From Flexithrix dorotheae DSM 6795 (GTDB lineage: Bacteria; Bacteroidota; Bacteroidia; Cytophagales; Flammeovirgaceae), in NCBI RefSeq assembly GCF_000379765.1, contig NZ_KB903476.1, positions 186,204 through 250,203 of the forward strand: a stretch of 64,000 bases of DNA, in the 5' to 3' direction. This document shows, piece after piece, positions 18,187 to 27,048 of this stretch (positions within the stretch are counted from its first letter, which is position 1; the number at the start of each line of letters is the position of its first letter). The translations under genes were made by a program, and so were the position numbers. The notes below the pieces were generated by a model. It saw nothing but the letters and a program-made list of their open reading frames with translations, was not told the origin of the DNA and did not search any database.

Positions 18187-18738
18187 TTATTTTGCGGCAG
18201 TCTTACCTGCTTTTCTTCTAATCTGTTCACCTACAAATCTGATACCCTTACCTTTATAAGGTTCTACTTTTCGCAATTTCTTAATTTGAGCCGCAACGTG
18301 CCCGATTAATTGCTTATCGATTCCATCCAATGTCACAATAGGATTCTTTCCTTTTGCGGTTTCCGCATTTACAGAAATTTCTGGAGGAACAGCAAAGTAA
18401 ATATTATGCGAATAACCAAGGTTCAGTTCCAGAACATTTCCAGAAGCCACAGCTTTAAATCCTACACCCACTAATTCAAGTTTTTTCTGGTATCCTTCTG
18501 TTACTCCAACAACCATATTGTTTACCAGAGATCTGTACAAGCCATGCATAGCCTTATGGCTCTTTTGGTCTGATGGTCTCTCAAAATTGAGTTCACCGTC
18601 TTTAAGCTCCATGCTAATTGCTGAATCAACCTTTTGAGAGAGCTCTCCTTTAGGACCTTTTACAGATATCAGGTTATCTTTAATATCAACCGAAACTCCG
18701 GTAGGAATTTTTATAGGTAATTTTCCAATTCTTGACAT
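18187..18738 (-). CDS. rplF: Ribosomal protein L6
   Basis: Large-subunit protein L6 (183 aa), near the factor-binding site. It starts MSRIGKLPIKIPTGV, has SVKGPKGELSQ in the first domain, and ends with GVDKQ-like and EPYKGKGIRF segments (IDKQLIGHVAAQIKKLR). The length is normal. It lies 9 bp before rplR and 21 bp after rpsH. Confidence 0.98.
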   Translation of the reverse strand: MSRIGKLPIKIPTGVSVDIKDNLISVKGPKGELSQKVDSAISMELKDGELNFERPSDQKSHKAMHGLYRSLVNNMVVGVTEGYQKKLELVGVGFKAVASGNVLELNLGYSHNIYFAVPPEISVNAETAKGKNPIVTLDGIDKQLIGHVAAQIKKLRKVEPYKGKGIRFVGEQIRRKAGKTAAK

Positions 18739-18759
18739 TTCAATTTCCTTTTTATGTTA

Positions 18760-19155
18760 TTAATAAACATAGCACAATACCTCACCACCAACATTCAAGT
18801 TTCTTGCTTCTTTATCTGTCATTACTCCCTTAGAAGTAGATAAAACAGCAATACCTAAACCATTTAGCACACGGGGTAAATTATCGGACTTCACATATTT
18901 CCTCAACCCAGGTTTACTAATCCTTTCCAGGCTAACAATAGCCGGAGCTTTAGTGGAAGGATTATATTTCAATGCAATTTTGATTGTACCTTGCACTCCT
19001 GAGTCATCAAATTTATACCCTTGAATATATCCTTTATCGTGCAATACCTTTGTTATCTCCTTTTTGATGTTAGAAGCTGGAAGCTCAACAATCCTTCGGT
19101 TTGCCTTTATAGCATTTCTTAATCGCGTTAAGTAATCTGCAATAGGATCTGTCAT
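18760..19155 (-). CDS. rpsH: Ribosomal protein S8
   Basis: Small-subunit protein S8 (131 aa), which binds the central domain of 16S rRNA. Diagnostic parts are [19 protein letters not shown] at the N-terminus, [29 protein letters not shown] in the C-terminal domain, and the terminal GGEVLCYVY. In E. coli S8 represses the spc operon; a site for it was not sought successfully here. Confidence 0.98.
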   Translation of the reverse strand: MTDPIADYLTRLRNAIKANRRIVELPASNIKKEITKVLHDKGYIQGYKFDDSGVQGTIKIALKYNPSTKAPAIVSLERISKPGLRKYVKSDNLPRVLNGLGIAVLSTSKGVMTDKEARNLNVGGEVLCYVY

Positions 19156-19202
19156 TCTTTTATCTATTTAAGAGCCCTGCGAGCCCATTTAATTTCTAAA
19201 AA

Positions 19203-19472
19203 TTACCAACTAGCTTTTGTTACACCAGGAATTTTACCTTGAGAAGCCAATTCTCTAAAAGTTACCCTTGATATGCCAAATCTCCTCATATAACCTTTCG
19301 GTCTACCAGTCAATTTGCATCGGTTGTGAAGTCTAACCTTAGAAGAATTTTTAGGTAGTTTATCCAATGCAGCGTAATCACCAGCCTCTTTCAATGCCGC
19401 TCTTTTTGCTGCATACTTTGCTACTAATTTTTCTCTTTTTCTTTCTCTAGCTTTTATAGATTCCTTTGCCAT
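19203..19472 (-). CDS. rpsN: Ribosomal protein S14, zinc-free long form
   Basis: Small-subunit protein S14 (89 aa). The length and the lack of the two CxxC pairs identify the long zinc-independent form. Diagnostic parts are [33 protein letters not shown] and the C-terminal GVTKASW. Together with the C-minus L36 it suggests ribosomes with a low zinc requirement. Confidence 0.98.
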   Translation of the reverse strand: MAKESIKARERKREKLVAKYAAKRAALKEAGDYAALDKLPKNSSKVRLHNRCKLTGRPKGYMRRFGISRVTFRELASQGKIPGVTKASW

Positions 19473-19478
19473 ATAGCA

Positions 19479-20030
19479 TTAATTTTTATTCTTAAACGGC
19501 ATTCCTAGTTCTTTCAAAAGGGCATAGCCTTCTTCATCCGTTTGAGCTGTGGTAACAAAAGTTATATCCATTCCTGAAATCTTTTTAACCTTATCGATTG
19601 AAATTTCAGGAAAAATTATTTGCTCTTTTACGCCAAGAGTATAGTTACCCCTGCCATCAAAACTTTTATCATTGACTCCTTTAAAGTCTCTTACCCTTGG
19701 GAGAGCAATGCTTACAAGTCTGTCCACAAATTCAAACATTCTATCTCCTCTCAAAGTCACTCTTGCCCCAATTGGCATTTCCTCCCGAAGTTTAAAGTTT
19801 GAAACAGATTTCTTTGCCTTTGTAGCTACTGCTTTCTGACCGGCTATCAACGATAACTCTTCAATACCAACATCAACTAATTTTTTGTCTGATGTTGCTT
19901 CTCCAATCCCTTTATTAATTGAAATTTTCAATAACTTAGGAACCTCCATAGTTGACTTATAGTCAAACTTTTCTTTTAACTTAGGGACAATTTCCTCTAA
20001 GTATTTCTTTTTTAATCTAGGTTTAGCCAT
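19479..20030 (-). CDS. rplE: Ribosomal protein L5
   Basis: Large-subunit protein L5 (183 aa), which carries 5S rRNA. Typical segments are [26 protein letters not shown] (here shown in part), [27 protein letters not shown] and [11 protein letters not shown]. Its ATG overlaps the stop of rplX by one base, and rpsN follows 6 bp after its stop. Confidence 0.98.
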   Translation of the reverse strand: MAKPRLKKKYLEEIVPKLKEKFDYKSTMEVPKLLKISINKGIGEATSDKKLVDVGIEELSLIAGQKAVATKAKKSVSNFKLREEMPIGARVTLRGDRMFEFVDRLVSIALPRVRDFKGVNDKSFDGRGNYTLGVKEQIIFPEISIDKVKKISGMDITFVTTAQTDEEGYALLKELGMPFKNKN

Positions 20031-20365
20031 TAGTCAATGAATTGATCTGATTTTTTTGAATATCTTTTCAATTTCCCATCCTCATCTTCCCTCCTACCTA
20101 TTTTTGTTTTTTCTCCGGTTTTCGGATCCAAAACCATTAAATTACTAATATGTATTCCGGCCTCAGTCTTCTCTACTCCTCCTTCTGGATTCTCAGCTGT
20201 TGGCTTTATATGCTTAGTAACTAAATTTACTCCTTCTACAATTGCACGGTTATTTTTGCGTAGCACTTCTAATACAAGCCCCTTTTTACCCTTATGGTTT
20301 CCCGCAATTACTTCTACTTTATCCCCTTTCTTAAGGTGTAGTTTTCTTATCTTAACAGACTTCAT
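20030..20365 (-). CDS. rplX: Ribosomal protein L24
   Basis: Large-subunit protein L24 (111 aa), an early assembly protein. The KOW motif region [18 protein letters not shown] lies near the N-terminus, followed by [13 protein letters not shown] and [17 protein letters not shown]. It is 2 bp downstream of rplN and overlaps rplE by one base. Confidence 0.98.
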   Translation of the reverse strand: MKSVKIRKLHLKKGDKVEVIAGNHKGKKGLVLEVLRKNNRAIVEGVNLVTKHIKPTAENPEGGVEKTEAGIHISNLMVLDPKTGEKTKIGRREDEDGKLKRYSKKSDQFID

Positions 20366-20367
20366 AA

Positions 20368-20736
20368 TTATAAAACTTCAGGTGCTAATGAAACGATTTT
20401 CATAAACTGTTTTTCCCTCAATTCACGAGCAACCGGCCCAAAAATACGGGTCCCTCTTGGCTCATCGTTGGCATTTAGTAATACCGCAGCATTATCCTCA
20501 AACCTGATATAAGAACCATCCCTTCTTCTTATCTCCTTTTTCGTTCTTACAACCACTGCCTTAGAAATAGTGCCTTTTTTTACATTACTGGAAGAAAGCG
20601 CTGACTTTACAGAAACCACAATCTTATCACCAATAGAGGCATATCTTTTTCCGGTGCCTCCAAGCACCCTGATACATAATACTTCCTTTGCCCCACTATT
20701 ATCAGCCACATTTAATCTTGACTCTTGCTGTACCAT
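20368..20736 (-). CDS. rplN: Ribosomal protein L14
   Basis: Large-subunit protein L14 (122 aa), at the intersubunit interface. It starts [18 protein letters not shown], continues with [17 protein letters not shown], and ends with [28 protein letters not shown] (partial quote: [10 protein letters not shown]). Length and position after rpsQ are standard. Confidence 0.98.
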   Translation of the reverse strand: MVQQESRLNVADNSGAKEVLCIRVLGGTGKRYASIGDKIVVSVKSALSSSNVKKGTISKAVVVRTKKEIRRRDGSYIRFEDNAAVLLNANDEPRGTRIFGPVARELREKQFMKIVSLAPEVL

Positions 20737-20794
20737 TTTTATAAAATCTTATTATTTTTTACTCAAACTATATTGAAATAACACTGAGCAAAAA

Positions 20795-21052
20795 TTATTT
20801 TGCTTTTTCGATGATTTCGATCAATCTCCACCTTTTCCTTTTACTCAAAGGTCTGGTTTCCATAATTCTTACTCTATCTCCAATATTGCAATCATTATTA
20901 GAGTCATGGGCCATGAACTTTTTAGTCTTAGTCATGAACTTTCCATAAATTGGGTGTTTCACCTTCCTTACCACAGACACTACAATTGATGCATCCATCT
21001 TATTGCTGGTCACAACACCTATCCTTTCTTTTCTTGAATTTCTTTCTTCCAT
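20795..21052 (-). CDS. rpsQ: Ribosomal protein S17
   Basis: Small-subunit protein S17 (85 aa), an OB-fold 16S rRNA binder. Typical parts are [36 protein letters not shown] and [19 protein letters not shown]. It follows rpmC by 25 bp. Confidence 0.98.
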   Translation of the reverse strand: MEERNSRKERIGVVTSNKMDASIVVSVVRKVKHPIYGKFMTKTKKFMAHDSNNDCNIGDRVRIMETRPLSKRKRWRLIEIIEKAK

Positions 21053-21077
21053 TTCTTGTTGCTAATTAAGGATTAAA

Positions 21078-21398
21078 CTAATTCTTTGAATCTGCAATTA
21101 TTCTCTTGATTTTAGCCAAATTCAAAGGAGAATCTAAATTTGTTTTTGAAAGAAATTCTCTCGCATTAAAATTTGTAAGCTCTCCACTTTTAGCCTTATC
21201 AGCAACATCTGCAACTACCCTATTATGTAGTTCAGTCTTCAATCTGGCAATAAACCTCCTCACATCCTTAATTTGAAGTGGATTTTCTATAGGAGAAATT
21301 GCATTAGCAAACTTCATACTTTGCAAATTCTTTTCTGAAGAAGATATCTTCTCTTTTATCTCTTCAATTGAAAGCCCTTTTATTTCAGAATTTTTCAT
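21078..21398 (-). CDS. rpmC: Ribosomal protein L29 with C-terminal extension
   Basis: Large-subunit protein L29 at the peptide exit. The first ~62 residues are the normal helical hairpin (LSIEEIKEKISSSEKNLQ, MKFANAISPIENP, VRRFIARLKTEL). The protein continues to 106 residues, whereas L29 usually has 60-70. The extra segment ends SPLNLAKIKRIIADSK, which resembles NPLQIKDVRRFIARLK of the core (same P-L, R, I-A and K positions), so it may be a partial internal duplication. The frame is intact and ends cleanly before rpsQ. The gene lies 12 bp after rplP. Confidence 0.93.
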   Translation of the reverse strand: MKNSEIKGLSIEEIKEKISSSEKNLQSMKFANAISPIENPLQIKDVRRFIARLKTELHNRVVADVADKAKSGELTNFNAREFLSKTNLDSPLNLAKIKRIIADSKN

Positions 21399-21410
21399 AA
21401 TTAGTCCTTC

Positions 21411-21824
21411 TTAATAATCTCTTCTTACAACCATTTTGGTTTTAATAGGCAATTTTTGAGCAGCGAGTCTTAATGCTTCTGTTGCAGTTTCCAAACTCAC
21501 ACCGTCTGCCTCAAATAAAATCGTTCCAGGTCTAACTGGTGCTACCCAATATTCAGGAGATCCCTTTCCTTTACCCATCCTTACCTCTGCTGGTTTTTTA
21601 GTAACAGGCTTATCAGGAAATATTCTAATCCAAACCTGACCTTCCCTTTTCATAGCCCTTGTAAGTGCAATCCTGGCAGCTTCAATTTGTCTTGATGTTA
21701 ACCATCCAATTTCCAATGCCTTAATTCCAAAGCTACCAAAAGAAATTTCATGACCTCTTTGGGCGATTCCACGCACCCTTCCTTTCTGCTTTTTCCTGAA
21801 TTTTGTTCTTTTCGGCTGTAACAT
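21411..21824 (-). CDS. rplP: Ribosomal protein L16, first gene of the cluster
   Basis: Large-subunit protein L16 (137 aa), needed for peptidyl-transferase centre maturation. Typical parts are [57 protein letters not shown] (partly quoted) and [14 protein letters not shown]. In most bacteria rpsC lies directly upstream; here there is 223 bp of non-coding DNA with a promoter and then a cysteine desulfurase gene. L16 is therefore the first gene of this transcription unit. Confidence 0.98.
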   Translation of the reverse strand: MLQPKRTKFRKKQKGRVRGIAQRGHEISFGSFGIKALEIGWLTSRQIEAARIALTRAMKREGQVWIRIFPDKPVTKKPAEVRMGKGKGSPEYWVAPVRPGTILFEADGVSLETATEALRLAAQKLPIKTKMVVRRDY

Positions 21825-21851
21825 ATTTTTATAAAATTTAGTAAAAGCTAC

Positions 21852-21873
21852 GGCATAGCAAAAGCTATTTGCC
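21852..21873 (-). promoter_or_regulatory. Leader hairpin upstream of rplP
   Basis: On the minus strand GGC-AA-ATAGC-TTTT-GCTAT-GCC forms an 8-bp stem with an AA bulge and a TTTT loop, 28 nt before the rplP start codon. It lies in the predicted 5' leader and could bind a ribosomal protein. That role is inference. Confidence 0.4.
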
Positions 21874-21932
21874 TATACTTCTCAACCTTTTGTACCCTAT
21901 CAACAAATATATGATCTACTTTTTGAGACTTT

Positions 21933-21952
21933 TGCTTATGTATTAATAAGCA
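21933..21952 (-). promoter_or_regulatory. Upstream leader hairpin of the rplP unit
   Basis: TGCTTAT and ATAAGCA pair perfectly over 7 bp around a 6-nt loop. It lies just downstream of the predicted transcription start, at the 5' end of the leader. Confidence 0.4.
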
Positions 21953-21973
21953 TAGTTTCTCTTAAATGGAGTG

Positions 21974-22003
21974 CAAATGTAGACAATAAAATTATTATTG
22001 CAA
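21974..22003 (-). promoter_or_regulatory. Bacteroidota promoter of the rplP-rplQ cluster
   Basis: The minus strand has TTG (22001-22003), a 19-bp spacer and TACATTTG (21974-21981), an ideal match to TTG-N19-TAnnTTTG. It predicts a start near 21967 and a leader of about 140 nt before rplP. It shows that the cluster has its own promoter here. Confidence 0.8.
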
Positions 22004-22047
22004 ACCCGGACTGAATTATTTTTAATAAAATTTTAATACTGCTGCAT

Positions 22048-23178
22048 TCAGGTTAAAATCCGTTTCAACTGGCCTATCGTAAAATCGATTTCCTCAATTG
22101 TATTATACTTGCTAAATGAAAACCTGATCACTCCATTATTGGGGTTAGTTTCCAATGCTCTTAACACATGAGAGCCTGTTTGAGCACCACTGGCACAGGC
22201 ACTTCCTCCAGAAACACAAATACCAGCCAAATCAAGATTAAAAAGTAATAATCCGTTTTTTTCCGAAGGAGGAATACTTACATTCAGCACCGTATAAAGA
22301 CTCTTTCCAAGGTTGGCAGAATCGCCATTAAAGGAGATGCCTGGAATATTTTCCCTTAACCCTTCCAGCATTCTTTGCTTTAGACCTTCAATATAAGCCT
22401 TTTCCTCTTCCAAATTTGTAATGGCCAATTCAAAGGCCTTTGCCATTCCTACAATTCCATATACATTTTCAGTTCCTCCTCTTAAATTTCTTTCCTGCCC
22501 TCCTCCACTGATATAGGCAGGTAATTTTGAATCCTTCCTTGCATACAAAAAACCAACTCCCTTCGGACCATGAAACTTATGCGCAGATCCTACTATATAA
22601 TTTATGTCTATATTTTGTAAATTAATATTAAAGTGTCCGATAGTCTGAACCGTATCGGAATGAAAAATCGCTCCATGCTCCTGGCATAACTCTCCAATTT
22701 CCTTTAATGGATTAATGTTTCCAATCTCATTGTTTCCGTGCATCAAAGAGACTAAAGCGTTCTTGTTGTTTTTTAATAGTGCTTCTAAACTTTCAAGAAT
22801 AATATTTCCATTTTCATCAAACTCCACAAAGCTCAGGTTAATCTCTCCAGCATTTTCCAAGTCTTCAAGGGTATGTAAAACTGCATGATGCTCTAATTTA
22901 CTGGAAATCACATTTTTAATACCAAGGTGCTTTACACATCCTCTTAAAACAGTATTATCCGATTCCGTTCCCCCCGAAGTGAAATATATTTCCGAAGGAG
23001 TGACATTCAATAATTCTGCGATTTTTTTCCTTGATTTTTCTATCAGTACCCTTGCCTCCCTTCCATATGAATGAGTAGATGATGGGTTACCAAAGTTATT
23101 TTTCAAAACTGGTAACATTTCTGCCAAAACCTCCTCACTTACTTTTGTGGTGGCGGCATTATCTAAATAAACCTTCAT
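22048..23178 (-). CDS. Cysteine desulfurase (NifS/IscS family)
   Basis: A PLP-dependent enzyme that takes sulfur from cysteine for Fe-S clusters or tRNA thiolation. The PLP lysine is in GSAHKFHGPKG, and the N-terminus YLDNAATTKV is the class V aminotransferase start. The active-site cysteine loop is GGSACASGAQTGSHVL, a short IscS/NifS-like form. Its 376 residues are slightly shorter than E. coli IscS. It follows the voltage-sensor-like gene by only 8 bp, suggesting one transcript. No iscU, sufBCD or thiI gene is adjacent, so the sulfur acceptor is unknown. Confidence 0.93.
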   Translation of the reverse strand: MKVYLDNAATTKVSEEVLAEMLPVLKNNFGNPSSTHSYGREARVLIEKSRKKIAELLNVTPSEIYFTSGGTESDNTVLRGCVKHLGIKNVISSKLEHHAVLHTLEDLENAGEINLSFVEFDENGNIILESLEALLKNNKNALVSLMHGNNEIGNINPLKEIGELCQEHGAIFHSDTVQTIGHFNINLQNIDINYIVGSAHKFHGPKGVGFLYARKDSKLPAYISGGGQERNLRGGTENVYGIVGMAKAFELAITNLEEEKAYIEGLKQRMLEGLRENIPGISFNGDSANLGKSLYTVLNVSIPPSEKNGLLLFNLDLAGICVSGGSACASGAQTGSHVLRALETNPNNGVIRFSFSKYNTIEEIDFTIGQLKRILT

Positions 23179-23186
23179 TTCGTATA

Positions 23187-24260
23187 CTATTCCTTTGCTT
23201 CTTCTAAATTGTCCTCTTTTTCTAATTCCCTTCTTAATTCACTCTGCTTCTCTGTTATTTCTTCCAGTTTCCACATCTTTTCTCCCACCTTTTCCTTTAC
23301 GATTTCCAAAGTTCCTGAAAAAATCTCAAAACTCAAGTTCTTCATTTCTTCGTCTCTGGTGGCATAAATTAATGCTTCAAATATTTTTTCCCCTAATAAA
23401 TCGATAATCTGTTGTTTATTTTCAGAAAAGTCTTCAATTGCCCCATTTATGACATTGAAAACAATATCACTAATGGCCTTTTCGATCTTTGAAGTGATAA
23501 CATGACCAACTACAGGAACAAGCTCCAGAGTCATTATCTCCGAATTCTTTTCCATAGATCCTTTGATCAACTTATCTACATAAGCCTTTAGTTCCACTTT
23601 ATTTTCTTCATAAAGGTCAGAAACCAATAGATCTACCCTGGAAGTAATCCATATTTTTATTTCTTCTTTATGAGGGGAAATTACTTCATCCACTACTCTG
23701 TTCACAATTGGGCTCCCGGCACTGACCTGGTGTTTCATATCATCAATTACATTGATAACTACTGCATCTGAAACCTCTTCCACAAAAATTCTATAATATT
23801 TTCTGATTAATTTAAACAAATAAGTATTTGAGAGATTGATCACTCCCATCCTTTCCAGTCTGTAAACCATAGAAAAGACTCTTAGAAACCTGAAAAACCT
23901 TAAAGAATCCATTGGGAAACATCCCAATACATCATACCAGTGAATGAAGGGATAAAAAAACCAGCTATGATACGTTTTCCGGATTATGGCAATTACCCAT
24001 CTTATTGAAAACTCAATTATATATATAACGATAAATAGAAGATCATAAATCAAAAAATGCTCATGTACATAGGTGGTATAAAACTCAAAAACATTAGGAA
24101 AATACTCAATTAAAAGATCCTGAATTATTTGAAATGAATAAACCCATTCCACAATTATTAATAAAAGGTTTAAGCCCACCAACACCAGCATTATAGCATC
24201 TACAGCAAAAAAACTTAGTTGATCATCCTTTTGTAGTTTTTTTAAATTTATCCTGTTCAT
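23187..24260 (-). CDS. Voltage-sensor-like membrane protein without a pore domain
   Basis: A 357-residue protein with an N-terminal four-helix voltage-sensor-like domain. S1 is about residues 17-42. S2 (about 69-95) holds IEFSIRW with acidic and basic residues; S3 holds HWYDVLGCFP with the conserved Asp. S4 reads LRFFRFLRVFSMVYRL, with arginines every third position (121, 124, 127) and another at 134. No S5-pore-S6 follows. Instead there are about 210 mostly helical soluble residues ending in a charged coiled-coil-like tail (EITEKQSELRRELEKE). Databases often label such proteins 'ion transporter' (from memory). The longer frame begins at a TTG (24302); the ATG at 24260 is preferred. It is probably co-transcribed with the cysteine desulfurase. 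Confidence 0.7.
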   Translation of the reverse strand: MNRINLKKLQKDDQLSFFAVDAIMLVLVGLNLLLIIVEWVYSFQIIQDLLIEYFPNVFEFYTTYVHEHFLIYDLLFIVIYIIEFSIRWVIAIIRKTYHSWFFYPFIHWYDVLGCFPMDSLRFFRFLRVFSMVYRLERMGVINLSNTYLFKLIRKYYRIFVEEVSDAVVINVIDDMKHQVSAGSPIVNRVVDEVISPHKEEIKIWITSRVDLLVSDLYEENKVELKAYVDKLIKGSMEKNSEIMTLELVPVVGHVITSKIEKAISDIVFNVINGAIEDFSENKQQIIDLLGEKIFEALIYATRDEEMKNLSFEIFSGTLEIVKEKVGEKMWKLEEITEKQSELRRELEKEDNLEEAKE

Positions 24261-24467
24261 TTTAATTCTTTTCAGTTGAAATGGGTTATTTGATTTAACC
24301 AACAGTTATTGCCTTTTCCGGGAAAATCAAATATTGTTTATTCAGATAATATGGAAAACGATTTACGGCTTTTACTAAAATCGAAAATTTAAATGATTTA
24401 AACCCCGAAAAACAAAAATTTCATAATTCATCTTTCCAGCAATAATCCCAAAAAAATCTTTAACTCC

Positions 24468-24505
24468 AAAAAGCAAAAAGCCTCCAGGTTTTCACCTGAA
24501 GGCTT
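24468..24505 (-). terminator. Terminator after the lipoprotein gene
   Basis: On the minus strand AAGCCT-T-CAGGT and ACCTG-G-AGGCTT pair around GAAA, followed by a T-run. It lies 27 bp after the stop of the gene at 24532. Confidence 0.85.
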
Positions 24506-24531
24506 CGTACTAAAGTTCTTTCTGTAGTTAA

Positions 24532-25743
24532 TTATAAACCAGCCAGTTTTCTTAAATCACCAGGGGATAGCTTAAATAAAGCCAAACGGGAGAACCTCCC
24601 TCCTAAATATGTTGTAGCCGCAATAGCCAATCCTTCGTCCTCAGTCGGGATTATATTTGCAATTTCAAACCTATCGGAAAACCCAACTCTGGTGGTACCT
24701 ACATAGGCAAACTCACCTCCATTTTCAATAAGTTTAGCCTCATCATAAGCATACAAAACAATTTGGTTGCTTTTAGAATTTGCGGCATATATTAAATAGC
24801 TATTACCATTAATGGTTTGCCTTAATACTCTAACATCTGGTTCAGGCGCAATTTCGGGAAATTCATTTCCCTCCAGATCCTTTATATTATTTACAGTTGT
24901 TGGATCAAATTCTGTTAAAGGCAAAACAAAATTTTGCGTGTACGAATATTTTGACAGGCTAAACTGATTACCAGAAAGATGTACAAGAGAACTCACTGTT
25001 CCTTCATCCCTAAAACCTTGAACAGCACCCTGTTTTCCTCCACCCGCATCAACAAATTCCACAGAAAGGGTAAAATCAGAAAAACCATTCATAAAATAAC
25101 CTCCTTCTTCCAAAGAGCCAGTGAAAAATGGTAACCGCTTATTTACATAAAACATATGATCAAAAATAGCTTCATTTTGATCTTCCAGAATAGCATACCT
25201 GGTCTGCCAGGTAAAACTCTTATCTGATCCAATTTTTGAAAGTGAAGATTCTTCTGCTCCTTGATCGTATCCTAAAATTAACAAGCCTCCATCACTCGTT
25301 GCTGAAGCATGTAAAGGCAAGGTAACATCAGCGTAGGGTCTTGCCAAATCAATTGTTTTACCATCCTCATTCACTTTGGCTAAAACTCCATCAACTCCAG
25401 TCATACATACGAAGTGATACGCACCATCAATAAATACTAGATTTGGCACCGGATTTCTGAAATCGAGGGTAGGAATTGCTTCCCACTGATAATTTCCTTC
25501 ATCATCAGTTTTTATTACATAAGCTCCTCCATAAGGTGAATCTTCTAATTCCTTTCTCCCTAATATTAAATACCCTCCATCTGCTGTCTGCTTTACATCC
25601 AAAGCGTAAAAGGAATCATCAAAATTCTCATTGTTATAAATTTTTGTAAATCTATTGTTTGGTTCTACTTCCTCTACATCTGAGCTACATCCAAAAATGG
25701 CCAAAAACAAACCCAGATACAGAAATAAGACTTTATTATCCAT
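24532..25743 (-). CDS. Lipoprotein of unknown function with propeller-like repeats
   Basis: A predicted lipoprotein: the signal MDNKVLFLYLGLFLAIFGCSS has a clear lipobox cysteine. The frame begins five codons earlier (ATG at 25758), but the start at 25743 gives the better signal. The mature part (about 385 aa) has recurring segments such as TADGGYLILG, TSDGGLLILGYD and TEDEGLAIAAT, typical of delta-60-like or propeller repeats in secreted Bacteroidota proteins. No catalytic motif is seen. It follows the outer-membrane barrel gene by about 30 bp and is followed by a strong terminator, so the two form a small unit. Confidence 0.75.
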   Translation of the reverse strand: MDNKVLFLYLGLFLAIFGCSSDVEEVEPNNRFTKIYNNENFDDSFYALDVKQTADGGYLILGRKELEDSPYGGAYVIKTDDEGNYQWEAIPTLDFRNPVPNLVFIDGAYHFVCMTGVDGVLAKVNEDGKTIDLARPYADVTLPLHASATSDGGLLILGYDQGAEESSLSKIGSDKSFTWQTRYAILEDQNEAIFDHMFYVNKRLPFFTGSLEEGGYFMNGFSDFTLSVEFVDAGGGKQGAVQGFRDEGTVSSLVHLSGNQFSLSKYSYTQNFVLPLTEFDPTTVNNIKDLEGNEFPEIAPEPDVRVLRQTINGNSYLIYAANSKSNQIVLYAYDEAKLIENGGEFAYVGTTRVGFSDRFEIANIIPTEDEGLAIAATTYLGGRFSRLALFKLSPGDLRKLAGL

Positions 25744-25774
25744 TGTAGTAGTAAACATTTTAGGTAGTTAATTT

Positions 25775-26701
25775 TTATTTTCTTGATCCTTCATCTTTAA
25801 ACCTCCTCATATCGTAAGGGACCACGTATCTGGTATTTTTGGTACCATTCCCGCCCATTCCGAAGTTGATAGGGAAATGACAAACCAGAGAAAATTGCAT
25901 ATTTCTTAAACTAGTGTCATCCAATACATCGAAGTGAATAGTAGAAGATCTCGGATCTGAAAACCTGGTATATTCGTTTGCCACATTGTTCATCCCATAC
26001 CTGTAAGCTCCTTCCAAGGAAACTCTCACATGAGGTAAATTAATTGAAATCCCAACAGCTCCTGCTAATCCGTATAATTTATTATCCATCAAATGCGTAA
26101 TCCCTACATCATTTTCATCTCCATTGAGTTCATCGAACCCTCCAGCCGCTAGATCAAGTTGAGTGGTATTTACAGATTTTGATGCATTTTGTAAGACATT
26201 ATAAAACCCGCCAACCTGCAGATAAGGTATTACAGGACCTTGTGAAAAACTAAACCTGAAAAAAAGTGGTAATTCAATATAATTAAGTTTTTGGTTGTGG
26301 TTATACTCAATGGCAACAGACTCAAAGCCTTCTGTAGCCTGCCATAGGTAGCTGTTTTTGAATCCATAATTGTATTGGGAGTAGGTTGGTTCAAAACTCA
26401 CTCCGAAGAAATTGGTATATTCAAATGTTAAGGCTATACCAAATTGTGTACCTCTGTTATCAAACTGTTCGCTATAGACTCTTTTATGAGTGTCTTCCAG
26501 AGGAGCCTGGGTGAATACTACAGAAGAAAAGCTTTTAGTAGGATCGGCCTGGGTGTAATTAACACCCCCTTTAAGCCCAATGAGCATTCTTTGCGCAAAT
26601 AATTGGGATGACTGGCATAAGCCAACAAAAAAAGTACATAAAAGAACATACCTCCCTTGTCTCAACCAATTGGATTTTCCACTTAGATTTTTCGTAATCA
26701 T
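25775..26701 (-). CDS. Outer-membrane beta-barrel protein (PorT-like)
   Basis: A 308-residue exported protein with a signal peptide ending LFAQ. The mature part begins MLIGLKGGVNYTQADP, the usual opening of PorT-type small barrels (OMP_b-brl_2), and alternates hydrophobic strands with polar turns: GIALTFEYTNFFGVSFEPTYSQY (partly), NYIELPLFFRF, VIPYLQVGGFYN, YGLAGAVGISINLP. It should lie in the outer membrane; function is unknown. A lipoprotein gene follows closely downstream. Confidence 0.8.
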   Translation of the reverse strand: MITKNLSGKSNWLRQGRYVLLCTFFVGLCQSSQLFAQRMLIGLKGGVNYTQADPTKSFSSVVFTQAPLEDTHKRVYSEQFDNRGTQFGIALTFEYTNFFGVSFEPTYSQYNYGFKNSYLWQATEGFESVAIEYNHNQKLNYIELPLFFRFSFSQGPVIPYLQVGGFYNVLQNASKSVNTTQLDLAAGGFDELNGDENDVGITHLMDNKLYGLAGAVGISINLPHVRVSLEGAYRYGMNNVANEYTRFSDPRSSTIHFDVLDDTSLRNMQFSLVCHFPINFGMGGNGTKNTRYVVPYDMRRFKDEGSRK

Positions 26702-27048
26702 TTTATCAATTTTCCTGGATTAAATTTTATTGATCAGTAGTTTGCCTAATAGTTTTAGCCATTATAGAATCCTGTACTTTGACTTTGGATAAAGAGGAAA
26801 GATATCTTCTAAAATGGACAGAAATTAACAATCGTTAACTTATCATAAATCAGACCATTATGTACAGAAATCCTAAAATTATTACTAATTATCTTTATTA
26901 ATTCCATTTAGAACGGTAAGAATTTAATTATATGGTATATCAAGGAGAGGATTAGAAAAAAAACTGAAAAATCTTTTTTAATTTCTTAAAAAAATGCCCT
27001 TTAATTCAATTTTGAATAGGTAATTTTAAAAAAAATTCAATTTAAGAG
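26702..27048. other. Divergent intergenic region, barrel gene / mscS
   Basis: This is 347 bp of AT-rich DNA between divergent genes. No exact TAnnTTTG box, terminator, RNA gene or repeat was recognised, though promoters for both genes must lie here. Confidence 0.5.
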
